Assembly: GCA_964556545.1 (NCBI GenBank)
Contig: CAZKWE010000055.1
Coordinates: forward strand, 1 to 39,457
DNA length: 39,457 nucleotides
Reading direction: 5' to 3'
DNA from: JALSKU01 sp964556545
GTDB taxonomy: Bacteria; Campylobacterota; Campylobacteria; Campylobacterales; JALSKU01
Under the pieces are notes generated by a model. The model worked only from the letters and a program-made list of their open reading frames with translations, did not search any database and had not been told where the DNA came from. Position numbers and translations under genes: made by a program. Shown one piece after another: positions 25,164 through 34,643 of the stretch. How positions within the stretch are numbered: the stretch's first letter is position 1; each line of letters opens with the position of its first letter.

Positions 25164-26174
25164 CTATTCCATTTTAGAAGCTACAAAATCAGCAAGTTCA
25201 AGCAATCTTTGAGAGTACCCGTACTCATTGTCATACCATGCCAAAACTTTTATCATTTTACCGCCTATAACCGAAGTTGAAAGTCCATCAATGATACTTG
25301 AATGAAGATTGCCGAGTATATCGCTTGAAACAACTTCATCCATAGTAATTTGAAGTATTCCTTTTAATTCCTCTTCAGATGCTTTTAAAAAAGCATTATT
25401 GATTTGTTCAACACTTACTGATTTGTTTAAGAGTGCAACTATTTGTGTTATTGCACCGTCAGGAACAGGAACTCTTAAAGCCATTGCTTCCATTTTACCT
25501 TTTAATGACGGGATAACTTCTGTTGTAGCTATGGCGGCTCCTGTGGTAGTAGGTATGATATTTACTGCTGCGGCTCTGCCTCTTCTTCTTTTTTTAGCTC
25601 TTTTATCAACTGTTGTCTGAGAAGAAGTATATGCATGAGTTGTGGTTATCATAGCATTTTCAACTCCAAAATTATCTTCTAAAACTTTCATAGCCGGAGC
25701 TAATGAATTGGTAGTACAAGAAGCATTTGACAAAATATGATGATTTTTTGGATCATATTCATTTTGATTTACTCCAAGAACTATAGTTTTATCTATATTT
25801 TTTCCCGGAGCCGAAATGATTACTTTTTTTGCTCCGGCTTCCAAATGCTGTTTTGCCAAGTTGCCATCGGTATAATGACCCGTACACTCCAAAACTATAT
25901 CTATATCAAGCTCTCTCCAAGGGAGTTCCAATGCATTGTGAGAACTTACTATGGTGATCTCTTTGCCTCCAATGGTAAGTTTTTCGTTACCCTTGGTTTT
26001 TATATCAAAACCGGCTTTCCCGTGAACTGAATCATATTTTAAAAGATAAGCCGCATCTTCCACACTTGAAGTATTTGCCGCAACAATTTCACAATTTTTG
26101 GGTAAATTTGCCATATAGTGTCTTAAAACCTGATTGCCAATTCTTCCAAGTCCGTTTATAGCTACTCTTTTCAT
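25164..26174 (-). CDS. gap: Glyceraldehyde-3-phosphate dehydrogenase, GapB-like cofactor site
   Basis: Type I GAPDH of 336 aa. The catalytic Cys153 lies in SNASCTTNSLAP, followed by the HAYTSSQ loop and the RRGRAAAVNIIPTTTGAA motif; the NAD(P) loop is NGLGRIGNQVL. After the second beta strand the sequence is VAANTSSVEDAAYLLKYDSVHG. The Asp that binds the adenine ribose in NAD-specific enzymes (usually ND) is Thr here, as it is Ala in the gluconeogenic NADPH-using GapB of Bacillus. That suggests NADP use or dual specificity. No second gap gene is in the window. The ATG overlaps the glgP stop by four bases and has GGAG upstream. Confidence 0.93.
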   Translation of the reverse strand: MKRVAINGLGRIGNQVLRHYMANLPKNCEIVAANTSSVEDAAYLLKYDSVHGKAGFDIKTKGNEKLTIGGKEITIVSSHNALELPWRELDIDIVLECTGHYTDGNLAKQHLEAGAKKVIISAPGKNIDKTIVLGVNQNEYDPKNHHILSNASCTTNSLAPAMKVLEDNFGVENAMITTTHAYTSSQTTVDKRAKKRRRGRAAAVNIIPTTTGAAIATTEVIPSLKGKMEAMALRVPVPDGAITQIVALLNKSVSVEQINNAFLKASEEELKGILQITMDEVVSSDILGNLHSSIIDGLSTSVIGGKMIKVLAWYDNEYGYSQRLLELADFVASKME

Positions 26175-28285
26175 TTTTTCTCCTTTGATATAGGTATATA
26201 AAATTTTTCCAAATATTCACTCATCATCCGTCTTGCACTAAAATTCGGTGCAATACTTATAATAGACTCTTTCATTTTCTTTATCCACATAGGTGAAATG
26301 CCCTCATCATTAAACTCATAAAAAAGAGGTACAATTTCATTTTCCAAAGTATCATAAATGGATTTTACATCTATGCTGTCATCGGATTTGTCTTCTCCTA
26401 TGCTCCAACCGTTTTTTTTATTGTATCCTTCTATCCACCATCCATCAGGCACTGAAAAGTGAATAGTACCGTTTATAGCCGCTTTCATTCCGCTGGTTCC
26501 ACATGCCTCAAGAGGTATTTGAGGATTGTTAAGCCACACATCAACACCTTTTACAAGATATTTGGCAACTTCTTCGCCATAATCTTCGATAAAGGCAATT
26601 CTGCCCTTAAACCTTGGATTTTGTGCGGTTTTGAAAATATTTTGTATCATTTTTTTACCGGGATTATCTGATGGATGAGCTTTCCCTGCGAAAATAATTT
26701 GTACCGGTTTTTCATTGTCACATACTATTTTTTCCAACCTGTTTAAATCTTTTAAAATCAAATCAGGTCTTTTGTAGCTTGTCATTCTTCTTGCAAAACC
26801 AACAGTCAGTATATCCGGATCGAGCATAACTCCTTCAGCCATTGCCACAAGAGGGTCAATACCCTCATTTGACCATTTTTGCCTTACTCTTTCTCTTATA
26901 AAATTAACCATTTTTACTTTATTGGCATAGTGCATATCCCAGAGGTCTTGATCACTTATATCATTTATTTTTTCCCAAATATCAGGATTGTTTTGTATAT
27001 GAAGCCAATTTTCAAAAAAAACTTTATCCAAATTTTCCAATAATTCATCTCCTATCCATGTTGGAAGGTGAACACCGTTTGTAATATACTTTATAGGCAT
27101 ATCATTTTTAGTATCTTTTGAAAAAATATTTTTCCATATCTCTTTTGTAACTTCACAATGCTTTTTGCTTACAGCATTTTTGTATTTGCACATTCTAAGC
27201 CCGAATACCGTCATATTAAAACCGCTGTTTGGAGTATCGGGATTGATACCGAGACTTAAAAAATCCTCTTTGCTTATGCCGAGTCTTTTCCAATAATCAC
27301 AAAAGTAATTGCTCATCATATCAAAATTATACACATCAGTTGCTGCCTGCAAAGGAGTATGAGTAGTAAAAATGGAACTTTCTTTAACTCTTTGGAGTGC
27401 ATCTGCAAAATTCATTTTATCTTTTTCCATAAAATTTCTGACCCTTTCAAAAAGAGCAAAAGCGGGGTGTCCTTCATTTAAGTGAAGTATTGCATATTCG
27501 ATCCCCAATTCCTCAAGAACTTTATAGCCTCCTATACCCAAAACTATCTGCTGTCTTAATCTTTGGTTTAAATCAGGCACATAAAGATGCGAACTTATCT
27601 GCCTATCCCACGGATCATTTTTATCAATATCCGTATCAAGCAGATACAAAGTTACCCTTCCGACATTTATCTTCCAAACAGAAGCAAAAACAGGAGGATC
27701 TATAAAAGGAACCTGTATGGTAAAATGATTACCGTTTTTATCTAAAACTCTCTCAATCGGAGCTATATCTTTGTCTATCGTTTCATTGGTACCGTTTTGC
27801 CAGCCGTCACTTCCTATAATCTGCCTTACATATCCTTGAGGATACATAAAGCCGACACCCACCATAGGAATGTTCATATCGCTTGACTCTTTTAGTATAT
27901 CTCCTGCTAAAAATCCAAGTCCTCCCGAATATATAGGTACGGAATGATGCAAACCATACTCTGCGCAAAAATAAGCTACAGGCAAAGACTTCTCTTCTTT
28001 TATATCACCCATATAATTCTCAAACAGAGCAAGAACAAATTTATACTCTTTCATAAAATGTTCACTCTTTGTCAAATTTATAAAATCATTTTCACTTAAA
28101 CTTTTTAAAAGTTTTATGGGATTATGTCCGCTCTCTTTCCAAAGATACGGACTTATGAGTTTAAAAAGAGCTTTGCCCCTCGGATTCCATGTCCACCAGA
28201 GATTGAGAGATATATTTTTCAGCTTCTCTATCTCTTTTGGGAGCTTTGGCAAAGCTATATTTGCAGAGGGGTCTTTATTTAACAT
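26171..28285 (-). CDS. glgP: Glycogen/alpha-glucan phosphorylase (GT35)
   Basis: Releases glucose-1-phosphate from alpha-1,4-glucan ends. It has the full short-type layout: N-terminal SLNLWWTWNPRGKALF domain (absent from the paralogue at 19604), VAYFCAEYGLHHSVPIYSGG, LNEGHPAFALFER, FARRMTSYKRPD and the PLP site EACGTSGMKAAING with Lys601 intact. The frame is open to 28318, but I chose the ATG at 28285: it has GGAAG 6 nt upstream and begins 1 bp after the enolase stop, whereas the longer start would overlap enolase by 32 bp. The product is 704 aa. It is the only phosphorylase here with a complete active site. Confidence 0.94.
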   Translation of the reverse strand: MLNKDPSANIALPKLPKEIEKLKNISLNLWWTWNPRGKALFKLISPYLWKESGHNPIKLLKSLSENDFINLTKSEHFMKEYKFVLALFENYMGDIKEEKSLPVAYFCAEYGLHHSVPIYSGGLGFLAGDILKESSDMNIPMVGVGFMYPQGYVRQIIGSDGWQNGTNETIDKDIAPIERVLDKNGNHFTIQVPFIDPPVFASVWKINVGRVTLYLLDTDIDKNDPWDRQISSHLYVPDLNQRLRQQIVLGIGGYKVLEELGIEYAILHLNEGHPAFALFERVRNFMEKDKMNFADALQRVKESSIFTTHTPLQAATDVYNFDMMSNYFCDYWKRLGISKEDFLSLGINPDTPNSGFNMTVFGLRMCKYKNAVSKKHCEVTKEIWKNIFSKDTKNDMPIKYITNGVHLPTWIGDELLENLDKVFFENWLHIQNNPDIWEKINDISDQDLWDMHYANKVKMVNFIRERVRQKWSNEGIDPLVAMAEGVMLDPDILTVGFARRMTSYKRPDLILKDLNRLEKIVCDNEKPVQIIFAGKAHPSDNPGKKMIQNIFKTAQNPRFKGRIAFIEDYGEEVAKYLVKGVDVWLNNPQIPLEACGTSGMKAAINGTIHFSVPDGWWIEGYNKKNGWSIGEDKSDDSIDVKSIYDTLENEIVPLFYEFNDEGISPMWIKKMKESIISIAPNFSARRMMSEYLEKFYIPISKEKK

Positions 28286-28286
28286 T

Positions 28287-29561
28287 TTACTTCCAATAAT
28301 ATTTTGCATTATTGCCAAGTTTGTCTTCTATCTCAAGAAGTCTGTTGTACTTTGCAAGTCTCTCGCTTCTTGAAGCTGATCCTGTTTTTAAGTGTCCCGT
28401 TCCCATAGCAACTGCCACATCAGCCAAAAAAGTATCGCAAGTTTCGCCTGATCTGTGAGAAACAAATGCTCTCCAGTTATGCTCATAGCAAAGCTTTATG
28501 GCATCTATGGTTTCACTGAGTGTTCCTATCTGATTTAACTTAATAAGCGAAGCATTTGCGGTGTGTTCTTTGATGCCTCTTGCGATAAATTTCGTATTTG
28601 TTACAAAAATATCATCACCCACTACTTCAATTTTGTCTCCAAGCTCTTTTGTAAATTTTGCAAATCCTTCCCAATCTTCTTCCGCCAAAGGATCTTCCCA
28701 TAAAATAATAGGATATTTTTGCACCCACTCTTTTGCCATCTCTATAAGATCATCACTGCTTTTCTTGCCAAGACCGGACCATTTTAAATCATAATTATCT
28801 TTTTTTCCTACCGCAAAAGAAGTGGCAGCACTATCAAGTGCTATTGATATGTCAACTCCGGGTTTATATCCGGATTTTTCTATAGCTTGTATAATAATCT
28901 CTATAGCTTCTTCATTGCTTTTTAAATTGGGTGCGAAACCGCCTTCGTCTCCGACAGAAGTTGCCAAACCTTTATCTTTTAAAATCTTTTTTAATGTATG
29001 AAAAGTTTCAGCTACATATCTCAAACCCTCTTTGAAAGTAGGAGCTCCGAAAGGAACAGCCATAAATTCCTGTATATCCACACTGTTATCTGCATGTTCG
29101 CCTCCATTTAATATATTCATACAAGGTACCGGAATTCTATTGGCATTAGAGCCTCCGAGATATTCGTATATTTCCAAGTTATGGCTTGTAGCTGCTGCTT
29201 TTGCGGTTGCCATAGATACTCCGAGTATCGCATTTGCTCCAAGTTTTTCTTTATTGGAAGTTCCGTCAAGCTCTATCAATCTTCTATCAATTTCAATCTG
29301 ATTTGTAGCATCCATTCCAAATAGAGCCGGAGCTATAATATCATTTACATTTTCTACTGCTCTTAAAACACCTTTTCCGCCATATCTTGTTTTGTCTTCA
29401 TCTCTTAACTCACAAGCTTCATACTCTCCTGTGCTTGCACCGCTTGGAACAGAAGATTTGACTTTTGTTCCATCCTCAAGTTCCATAAAAACCCTAACGG
29501 TCGGATTACCTCTGCTGTCAAGTATCTCTATGGCTCTTATACTTTTAATCTTACTGCTCAT
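28287..29561 (-). CDS. eno: Enolase
   Basis: Interconverts 2-phosphoglycerate and PEP. Typical bacterial enolase of 424 aa with LDSRGNPTV near the start, GANAILGVSMA, SVGDEGGFAP, the metal ligands in ALDSAA, WEDPL and VVGDD, LIKLNQIGT and the C-terminal SHRSGETCDTFLADVAVA and SASRSER motifs. All catalytic positions appear intact. It overlaps the E3 gene upstream by four bases and has GAGGAG before its ATG. It is unusual, though not unique, for enolase to lie inside a glycogen operon. Confidence 0.96.
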   Translation of the reverse strand: MSSKIKSIRAIEILDSRGNPTVRVFMELEDGTKVKSSVPSGASTGEYEACELRDEDKTRYGGKGVLRAVENVNDIIAPALFGMDATNQIEIDRRLIELDGTSNKEKLGANAILGVSMATAKAAATSHNLEIYEYLGGSNANRIPVPCMNILNGGEHADNSVDIQEFMAVPFGAPTFKEGLRYVAETFHTLKKILKDKGLATSVGDEGGFAPNLKSNEEAIEIIIQAIEKSGYKPGVDISIALDSAATSFAVGKKDNYDLKWSGLGKKSSDDLIEMAKEWVQKYPIILWEDPLAEEDWEGFAKFTKELGDKIEVVGDDIFVTNTKFIARGIKEHTANASLIKLNQIGTLSETIDAIKLCYEHNWRAFVSHRSGETCDTFLADVAVAMGTGHLKTGSASRSERLAKYNRLLEIEDKLGNNAKYYWK

Positions 29562-30955
29562 GGTTTTCTCCTCATTTTTTTCATCATTGTTTTAAAAAAC
29601 ATCTGCTGTGCCAATTTGCCAAAACCTTCCGTCAAAGTAGGATGAGGATGGATAACTCCAAGTATATCCATAGCACTCATTTTCTTTGCTACTATCAAAG
29701 AAGCTTCGCCTATCAATGAACCTGCATCTTCGCTGAGTATTTCTATACCTACAATTACACCTTCTTTATCTATTATAAATTTTAAAAAACCAAGCTCTTC
29801 TTTATCTATCTGGGCTTTTGCATCAATTTTATAGTCATATTTTTCAATCTCGACCTCCAAGCCCATTTTTTTTGCTTCAATTTCACCAAGCCCTACTGAT
29901 GCTATTTGAGGAGAAGTAAAAAGCACCCATGAATTCTTACTAAAATCAACCGAATGAGGATGAGGTGCAAACATATTGTGTATTGCAATGCCTGCTTCAT
30001 AAGTGGCGGTATGGGCAAATTTTGGAGCATTTATACAATCCCCGCAGGCATATATATGATCTTTTGAAGTTTTCAGGGTATTGTCTGTTTTTATGCCGTG
30101 TCTGTCAAACTCTACTCCGATATTTTCCAAGTTTAAACCATCCGCATTTGCAACTCTCCCTGTTGCCAAAAGAACTCTTTGCGAAGTTATAACTTTTTCT
30201 TCTTTGCCCTGTTCAAATTTTATACTAAATATATCATCTTTAAAATCTATACTTTGTATATTTACATTTAAATCTATCTTCACTCCGTTTTCTATCATTC
30301 TGTTTTGTACTGCAAGTGCGGCATCTTCGTCCACTCTTTTTAAAATCCTCTCACCTCTTTGAAGTATGCGGGTTTTAACTCCAAGCTCGTTAAACATACC
30401 GGCCAACTCACAGCTTATAGCTCCCGCTCCTATAAAAACTATCTCTTTTGGCAACTCTTTTTCAAAAAAAACATCCCTGTTTGTCCAAGCTTTTGCAACT
30501 GCATTTCCTTTAAAAGGCGGCAAATTTACTTTGGCACCTGTTGCTATAAGAGCTTTTTTGAAACTTATAGTGCTACCGTTTACACTCAAAGTATATTCAT
30601 CTTTAAAACTTGCCTCACCCTGTATAAACTCAAGATTGGGATTTTTCTCTATTTGCATAAAAGCAGCTTCACTTCTTCTTTTTAGTATCGCCTCTTTATC
30701 TCTTAAAACTTCTTCCCAATGTATCTGAGGTTCACTTTTTAATGCTACATGAAATTTAGAAGCATTTTTTAACATTTTATATCTGTTCGCCGCATTTTCC
30801 AATACTTTAGAAGGAATACAGCCTTCAAAAAGACACTCTCCTCCCGGTTTTTCTCTTTTGTCTATAAGCAAAACTTTTTTACCGAACATTGAAGCCGCCA
30901 TAGCCGCCGGAGTTCCGGCAGGTCCGGCACCAATTACAACCAAATCATACTTCAT
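29558..30955 (-). CDS. lpdA: Dihydrolipoamide dehydrogenase (second E3)
   Basis: A canonical class I disulfide oxidoreductase of 465 aa. N-terminal FAD loop VIGAGPAGTPAA, redox pair in GGECLFEGCIPSK (Cys41 and Cys46), NAD loop FIGAGAISCELA, FAD-closing motif YACGDCINAP and C-terminal HPHPTLTE with catalytic His438. Unlike the E3-like protein at 5-1300 its FAD site is orthodox. It sits between aldolase and enolase, away from the E1/E2 genes, sharing one base with the aldolase stop. It may serve the PDH complex, a glycine cleavage system or the AhpD-like protein; context does not decide. Confidence 0.88.
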   Translation of the reverse strand: MKYDLVVIGAGPAGTPAAMAASMFGKKVLLIDKREKPGGECLFEGCIPSKVLENAANRYKMLKNASKFHVALKSEPQIHWEEVLRDKEAILKRRSEAAFMQIEKNPNLEFIQGEASFKDEYTLSVNGSTISFKKALIATGAKVNLPPFKGNAVAKAWTNRDVFFEKELPKEIVFIGAGAISCELAGMFNELGVKTRILQRGERILKRVDEDAALAVQNRMIENGVKIDLNVNIQSIDFKDDIFSIKFEQGKEEKVITSQRVLLATGRVANADGLNLENIGVEFDRHGIKTDNTLKTSKDHIYACGDCINAPKFAHTATYEAGIAIHNMFAPHPHSVDFSKNSWVLFTSPQIASVGLGEIEAKKMGLEVEIEKYDYKIDAKAQIDKEELGFLKFIIDKEGVIVGIEILSEDAGSLIGEASLIVAKKMSAMDILGVIHPHPTLTEGFGKLAQQMFFKTMMKKMRRKP

Positions 30956-31863
30956 TATTGATCCTTTAAAATTTTTAGAGCTTCTTTTACATTTTTATTT
31001 TCTACTGTTAGGGCATATATGGCATTTGCCATTTTAACAGCTTCTTTAAACTCTCTTTGATGAATATTTCTTCCTGTTCCGTTACCTCTGCTTTTTCCTG
31101 TATGAATCTGTTCATAAAGTTCTTCTAAAAACTCTTTTTCATCTATCTTGTTTCCGCCCTCACACAGTATGCCGCTTCTTCCTGCTGCCATTGTCACCTC
31201 TTTTAACAATTCGGGTTTAAATTTACCTTTTTTATAAGGAACTTTAAGTTTTATGAAATCAGCACCAAGACAAGCCCCCACTCCTGCGGCTCCGGCTATA
31301 AGATGAGGATCATGCTCATCTTTTACATAATTGCCTTTCGGATATATCCAAAGTACGGCAATAAGTCCGTTTTGATGAGCCTGATGCACTATGCCGGCTG
31401 CTTCACTTAACATATCATGTTCGTATATACTACCAAGATAAACAGTATATCCTACTCCCAAAATTTTAAGTTTGCTTTGTTTTTTAAATTTTACCACATC
31501 ATCAACACTTATCCATTGCTTTGAGTAGGGATCTTTGTCACTGTATGGTATAAGATTGGTTTTGGAGTTAAGCTTTACAAGATAGGGTATATTTTTATAA
31601 TCTCTTGCATATTTACTTATTAGTCCGAACTGGGTAGCAAACACTCCTATTCTGGCTTTTGAAGCAATTTTAAAAAGATGTTCCGGGTTATTGTCTTGAG
31701 ATGGGATATTTTTGCCGTAAAAATCATTATTTAAATGTTCTACTTTTTGGTCTCCGGCAAAAAGCATAAGCCTCCCGCTTCCGCCTGTTGATTTTTTAAA
31801 ATTTTTTAAAAATTCTTTCTCTTTTTTAGCCGGAACATCAGCTGGTAAATATTGTTTTAGCAT
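30955..31863 (-). CDS. Class I fructose-bisphosphate aldolase (DhnA/archaeal type)
   Basis: Schiff-base aldolase of the DhnA/DeoC fold, 302 aa. It shows LMLFAGDQKVEH near residue 32, a phosphate-loop-like LCEGGNKIDEKEF region, and the Schiff-base candidate Lys205 in GADFIKLKVPY. No zinc motif of class II aldolase is present. Enzymes of this type cleave or form fructose-1,6-bisphosphate; related proteins make other aldol products, so the substrate is inferred from the glycolytic neighbours. It lies 11 bp after ppsA with an AAAGGAG site. The bifunctional FBP aldolase/phosphatase of archaea is a different family. Confidence 0.87.
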   Translation of the reverse strand: MLKQYLPADVPAKKEKEFLKNFKKSTGGSGRLMLFAGDQKVEHLNNDFYGKNIPSQDNNPEHLFKIASKARIGVFATQFGLISKYARDYKNIPYLVKLNSKTNLIPYSDKDPYSKQWISVDDVVKFKKQSKLKILGVGYTVYLGSIYEHDMLSEAAGIVHQAHQNGLIAVLWIYPKGNYVKDEHDPHLIAGAAGVGACLGADFIKLKVPYKKGKFKPELLKEVTMAAGRSGILCEGGNKIDEKEFLEELYEQIHTGKSRGNGTGRNIHQREFKEAVKMANAIYALTVENKNVKEALKILKDQ

Positions 31864-31874
31864 TTTATACTCCT

Positions 31875-34289
31875 TTATCTGCCAAGTTTTGCTTCTAATT
31901 TTACTATATCTTCCATAGTTTTTAAGACACTATCGGGATTTAAACTTATCGAATCAATACCGAGCTTCACAAGATATTCGGCCACTTCAGGATAGTCCGA
32001 AGGAGCTTGTCCGCATATACCGCTGTGCCTTTTGTTTCTTTGACACCCTTTGACGGCAAGCTCTATCATTTTCATAACTCCGGGGTCTCTTTCATCATAA
32101 TCAAATGCTACAATTTCGCTATCTCTATCTACCCCCAGAGTCAGTTGGGTCAAATCATTGCTACCTATACTGAAACCATCATAAATTTTACTAAATTCAT
32201 CTATTTGTATAACATTGTTAGGTATTTCGCACATAACATAAATCTTCAAACCGTTTTCACCCTTTTTAAGACCGTATTTTGCCATTGTCCGTAAAACTTT
32301 TTCGCCCTCATTTACTCTTCTACAAAACGGTATCATAAGGATAACATTTTCAAAGCCCATCTCATCTCTTACTCTTTTCATAGCTTTGCATTCCAAAGCA
32401 AAACCGTCTTCATATGCTATATGAGAGTATCTTGCCGCTCCTCTGAAACCTATCATCGGATTATCCTCATTTGGTTCAAAAAATTTACCGCCGAGTAAAG
32501 TTGCATATTCGTTTGATTTAAAATCACTCATTCTGACCACACATGGATTTGGATATACACAAGAAGCGATAGTTGCCACCCCTTCACTGAGAGTTTTGAC
32601 AAAAAATTCTTCATAACTCCCATAAGCCTTAGTAATCATATCAAGTTTTTTTCTTGTTTCATTATCAACTTTTTCAGGATGCCTTAATGCCATGGGGTGA
32701 GCTTTTATGTATTCATTTATGATAAATTCCATTCTTGCCAGACCGATACCCTGCACGGGAAGTGAGCTTAAGCTAAAAGCTTGATCGGGATTTCCAAAAT
32801 TCATCATTATTTGTGTTTTTGGTATCGGAAGTGCACTCAAATCTGTTTCATCTATCTTGTATTTTAATTTTCCCTTATAAACATAACCGGTTTCTCCCTC
32901 TGTACAGCTTACCGTTACCGTTACTCCGTCTTTTAAAACTTCAGTAGCATTATCGCATCCTACAATTGCAGGGATACCGAGCTCTCTGCTGACTATTGCG
33001 GCATGACAGGTTCTGCCTCCTTTGTTGGTTATGATTGCAGCAGCAGTTTTCATTATAGGCTCCCAATCAGGAGTGGTTGTGTCTGCTACCAAAACTTCTC
33101 CTGCTTTAAATTTGCCCAAATTTTTTACATCATTTATCACTTTTACACTACCTTCGCCTATTTTGGTGCCTACGGCTCTTCCTTTAAGAAGAATTTCACC
33201 ATGTTCGAGCAAATGATATATTTTTAAAATTGTGCCTTTCTTTTGGGATTGGACTGTTTCCGGTCTTGCTTGTACCATATACACATATCCGTCTATGCCG
33301 TCTTTTGCCCACTCCATATCCATCGGTTTTTTAAATCCTGCTTTTTTTGAGTAGTGATTTTCTACTTTTATTGCATAATCAGCCAATATCATCACATCAT
33401 CATCACTTATGGCAAATTTGGTTTGCTCCTCTTGTGTAGTCGGAATATTTTTAGTATATTCCACAGCTATATTATCAATATTTAATTTATCGGTAAATAT
33501 CATCTTTAGTTTTTTGCTTCCAAGTCTTCTTTTTAAAACGGTTCTGAAACCTTTGTTAAAAGTAGGTTTATGTACATAAAAACTGTCCGGGTCTATAGTG
33601 CCTTGTACAACATTTTCCCCCAACCCCAAAGCAGCATTTATAAAAACAACATCTCTAAACCCGGTTTCAGTATCAAGACTGAACATTACTCCGCTTGCAC
33701 CTTTGTCACTTCTTACCATTTTCATAACAACTACACTGAGATATACTTTAAAATAATCAAAATTATTATCAAATTTATAGTGTATGGAGCGGTCTGTAAA
33801 ATTTGAAGCAAGACATCTTTTATAGGCATCAAGCAATTCTTTTTCTGTTTCAATATTTAGATAAGTATCATTCTGTCCGGCAAAAGAAGCCTCCGGAGAA
33901 TCCTCCGCAGTTGCAGAAGATCTAACTGCCATTGACAAACTCTCGCCATACTCCTGTTTTAATCTTTTGTGCCCTTTTAAGATTTCATTTTTCAAATCAC
34001 TCGGTAATTCACACTCCCGGATAATTTCTCTGCAAGCCTTTCCTCTTTTTTGCAATTCATCTAAATTGTTCGGGTCAAGAGTATCCAACTCTTTATGAAG
34101 CTTTTTCCATGCATTGTTAAAGTCAAGTATATACTTGTATGCACTTGCCGTAACAGCAAATCCGTTTGGTACTCTAACACCCTCCTTGGTTAAATTTTGA
34201 TACATTTCCCCTAAAGAAGCATTTTTTCCTCCAACCTCCGAAACATCATCTATGCCTATCTCATCAAACCATTTGATATATTGACTCAT
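31875..34289 (-). CDS. ppsA: Phosphoenolpyruvate synthase
   Basis: Makes PEP from pyruvate and ATP, releasing AMP and phosphate. Domains in order: N-terminal ATP-grasp-like PPDK_N (1-345; VGGKNASLGEMY, MAVRSSATAEDSPEASFAGQ), the phosphohistidine swivel domain with His429 in GGRTCHAAIVSRELG, and the C-terminal PEP barrel with MCEIPNNVI, SIGSNDLTQLTLGVDRD and the catalytic Cys region SGICGQAPSDYP. Length 804 aa matches PpsA rather than the longer pyruvate phosphate dikinase. It is the first gene of the long minus-strand operon and has AAAGGAT upstream of the ATG. It would pull pyruvate into gluconeogenesis. Confidence 0.95.
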   Translation of the reverse strand: MSQYIKWFDEIGIDDVSEVGGKNASLGEMYQNLTKEGVRVPNGFAVTASAYKYILDFNNAWKKLHKELDTLDPNNLDELQKRGKACREIIRECELPSDLKNEILKGHKRLKQEYGESLSMAVRSSATAEDSPEASFAGQNDTYLNIETEKELLDAYKRCLASNFTDRSIHYKFDNNFDYFKVYLSVVVMKMVRSDKGASGVMFSLDTETGFRDVVFINAALGLGENVVQGTIDPDSFYVHKPTFNKGFRTVLKRRLGSKKLKMIFTDKLNIDNIAVEYTKNIPTTQEEQTKFAISDDDVMILADYAIKVENHYSKKAGFKKPMDMEWAKDGIDGYVYMVQARPETVQSQKKGTILKIYHLLEHGEILLKGRAVGTKIGEGSVKVINDVKNLGKFKAGEVLVADTTTPDWEPIMKTAAAIITNKGGRTCHAAIVSRELGIPAIVGCDNATEVLKDGVTVTVSCTEGETGYVYKGKLKYKIDETDLSALPIPKTQIMMNFGNPDQAFSLSSLPVQGIGLARMEFIINEYIKAHPMALRHPEKVDNETRKKLDMITKAYGSYEEFFVKTLSEGVATIASCVYPNPCVVRMSDFKSNEYATLLGGKFFEPNEDNPMIGFRGAARYSHIAYEDGFALECKAMKRVRDEMGFENVILMIPFCRRVNEGEKVLRTMAKYGLKKGENGLKIYVMCEIPNNVIQIDEFSKIYDGFSIGSNDLTQLTLGVDRDSEIVAFDYDERDPGVMKMIELAVKGCQRNKRHSGICGQAPSDYPEVAEYLVKLGIDSISLNPDSVLKTMEDIVKLEAKLGR

Positions 34290-34320
34290 TTGATATCCTT
34301 TCTTATCTTTTTCTAATAAA

Positions 34321-34326
34321 ATTATA
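34321..34326 (-). promoter_or_regulatory. Candidate -10 box for the ppsA-glycogen operon
   Basis: Minus-strand TATAAT about 32 nt upstream of the ppsA ATG, leaving a short leader with AAAGGAT. A second minus-strand TATAAT is at 34370-34375. The dyad TTGAT-TTA-ATCAG centred near 34352 lies roughly 40 bp upstream of the predicted start, the place of a Crp/Fnr-type activator site, although the spacer is three bases rather than the standard four. A long operon of about 29 kb would depend on this region. Confidence 0.45.
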
Positions 34327-34515
34327 CTCCAAATCCTGTTTACTATTGATTTAATCAGGGGTATTTTAAATTATATCATAAGAATTTTATCATCTTCTGT
34401 GAGCTAACTAACACCAAAAAGGGATTAGAGTTAAGAACTTTTAAAATCTTCTTTATAACTTTTTTTCTTTTTTTAGCCCGCAAAAATATTTCCTGAGTAG
34501 GGTGAAGTTTCCCTC

Positions 34516-34544
34516 TTGACACTCTCATTGTCCTTCGCTAAAAT
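34516..34544 (+). promoter_or_regulatory. Sigma-70 promoter for the restriction-modification genes
   Basis: TTGACA (34516-34521), 17 bp spacer, TAAAAT (34539-34544). This is a near-consensus promoter and one of the few with a perfect -35 in the window. The predicted leader is about 93 nt to the methyltransferase ATG at 34644, which has AAGGAG 13 nt upstream. Confidence 0.65.
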
Positions 34545-34643
34545 ATATCATAGTATATTTTATCTCGGCTGTCGGAGTATTGCTCGGAATGTAAAAGCTA
34601 AACTTTTCACTACAAAATAATTGCAAGGAGTAAAAAACCAAAG

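Larger units (their letters stand above)
34290..34643. other. Divergent intergenic region between ppsA and the methyltransferase gene
   Basis: 354 bp without a convincing gene. It holds two candidate minus-strand -10 boxes (34321-34326 and 34370-34375), a TTGAT-TTA-ATCAG imperfect dyad (34346-34358), a T-rich tract (34460-34480) and the plus-strand promoter at 34516. I saw no strong terminator hairpin or structured RNA. Confidence 0.6.

Noticed and set aside
30366..30728. 120-codon plus-strand frame opposite the second E3
   Set aside because: Shadow of a strongly conserved gene; low-complexity Ser/Leu/Phe composition and no ribosome site.
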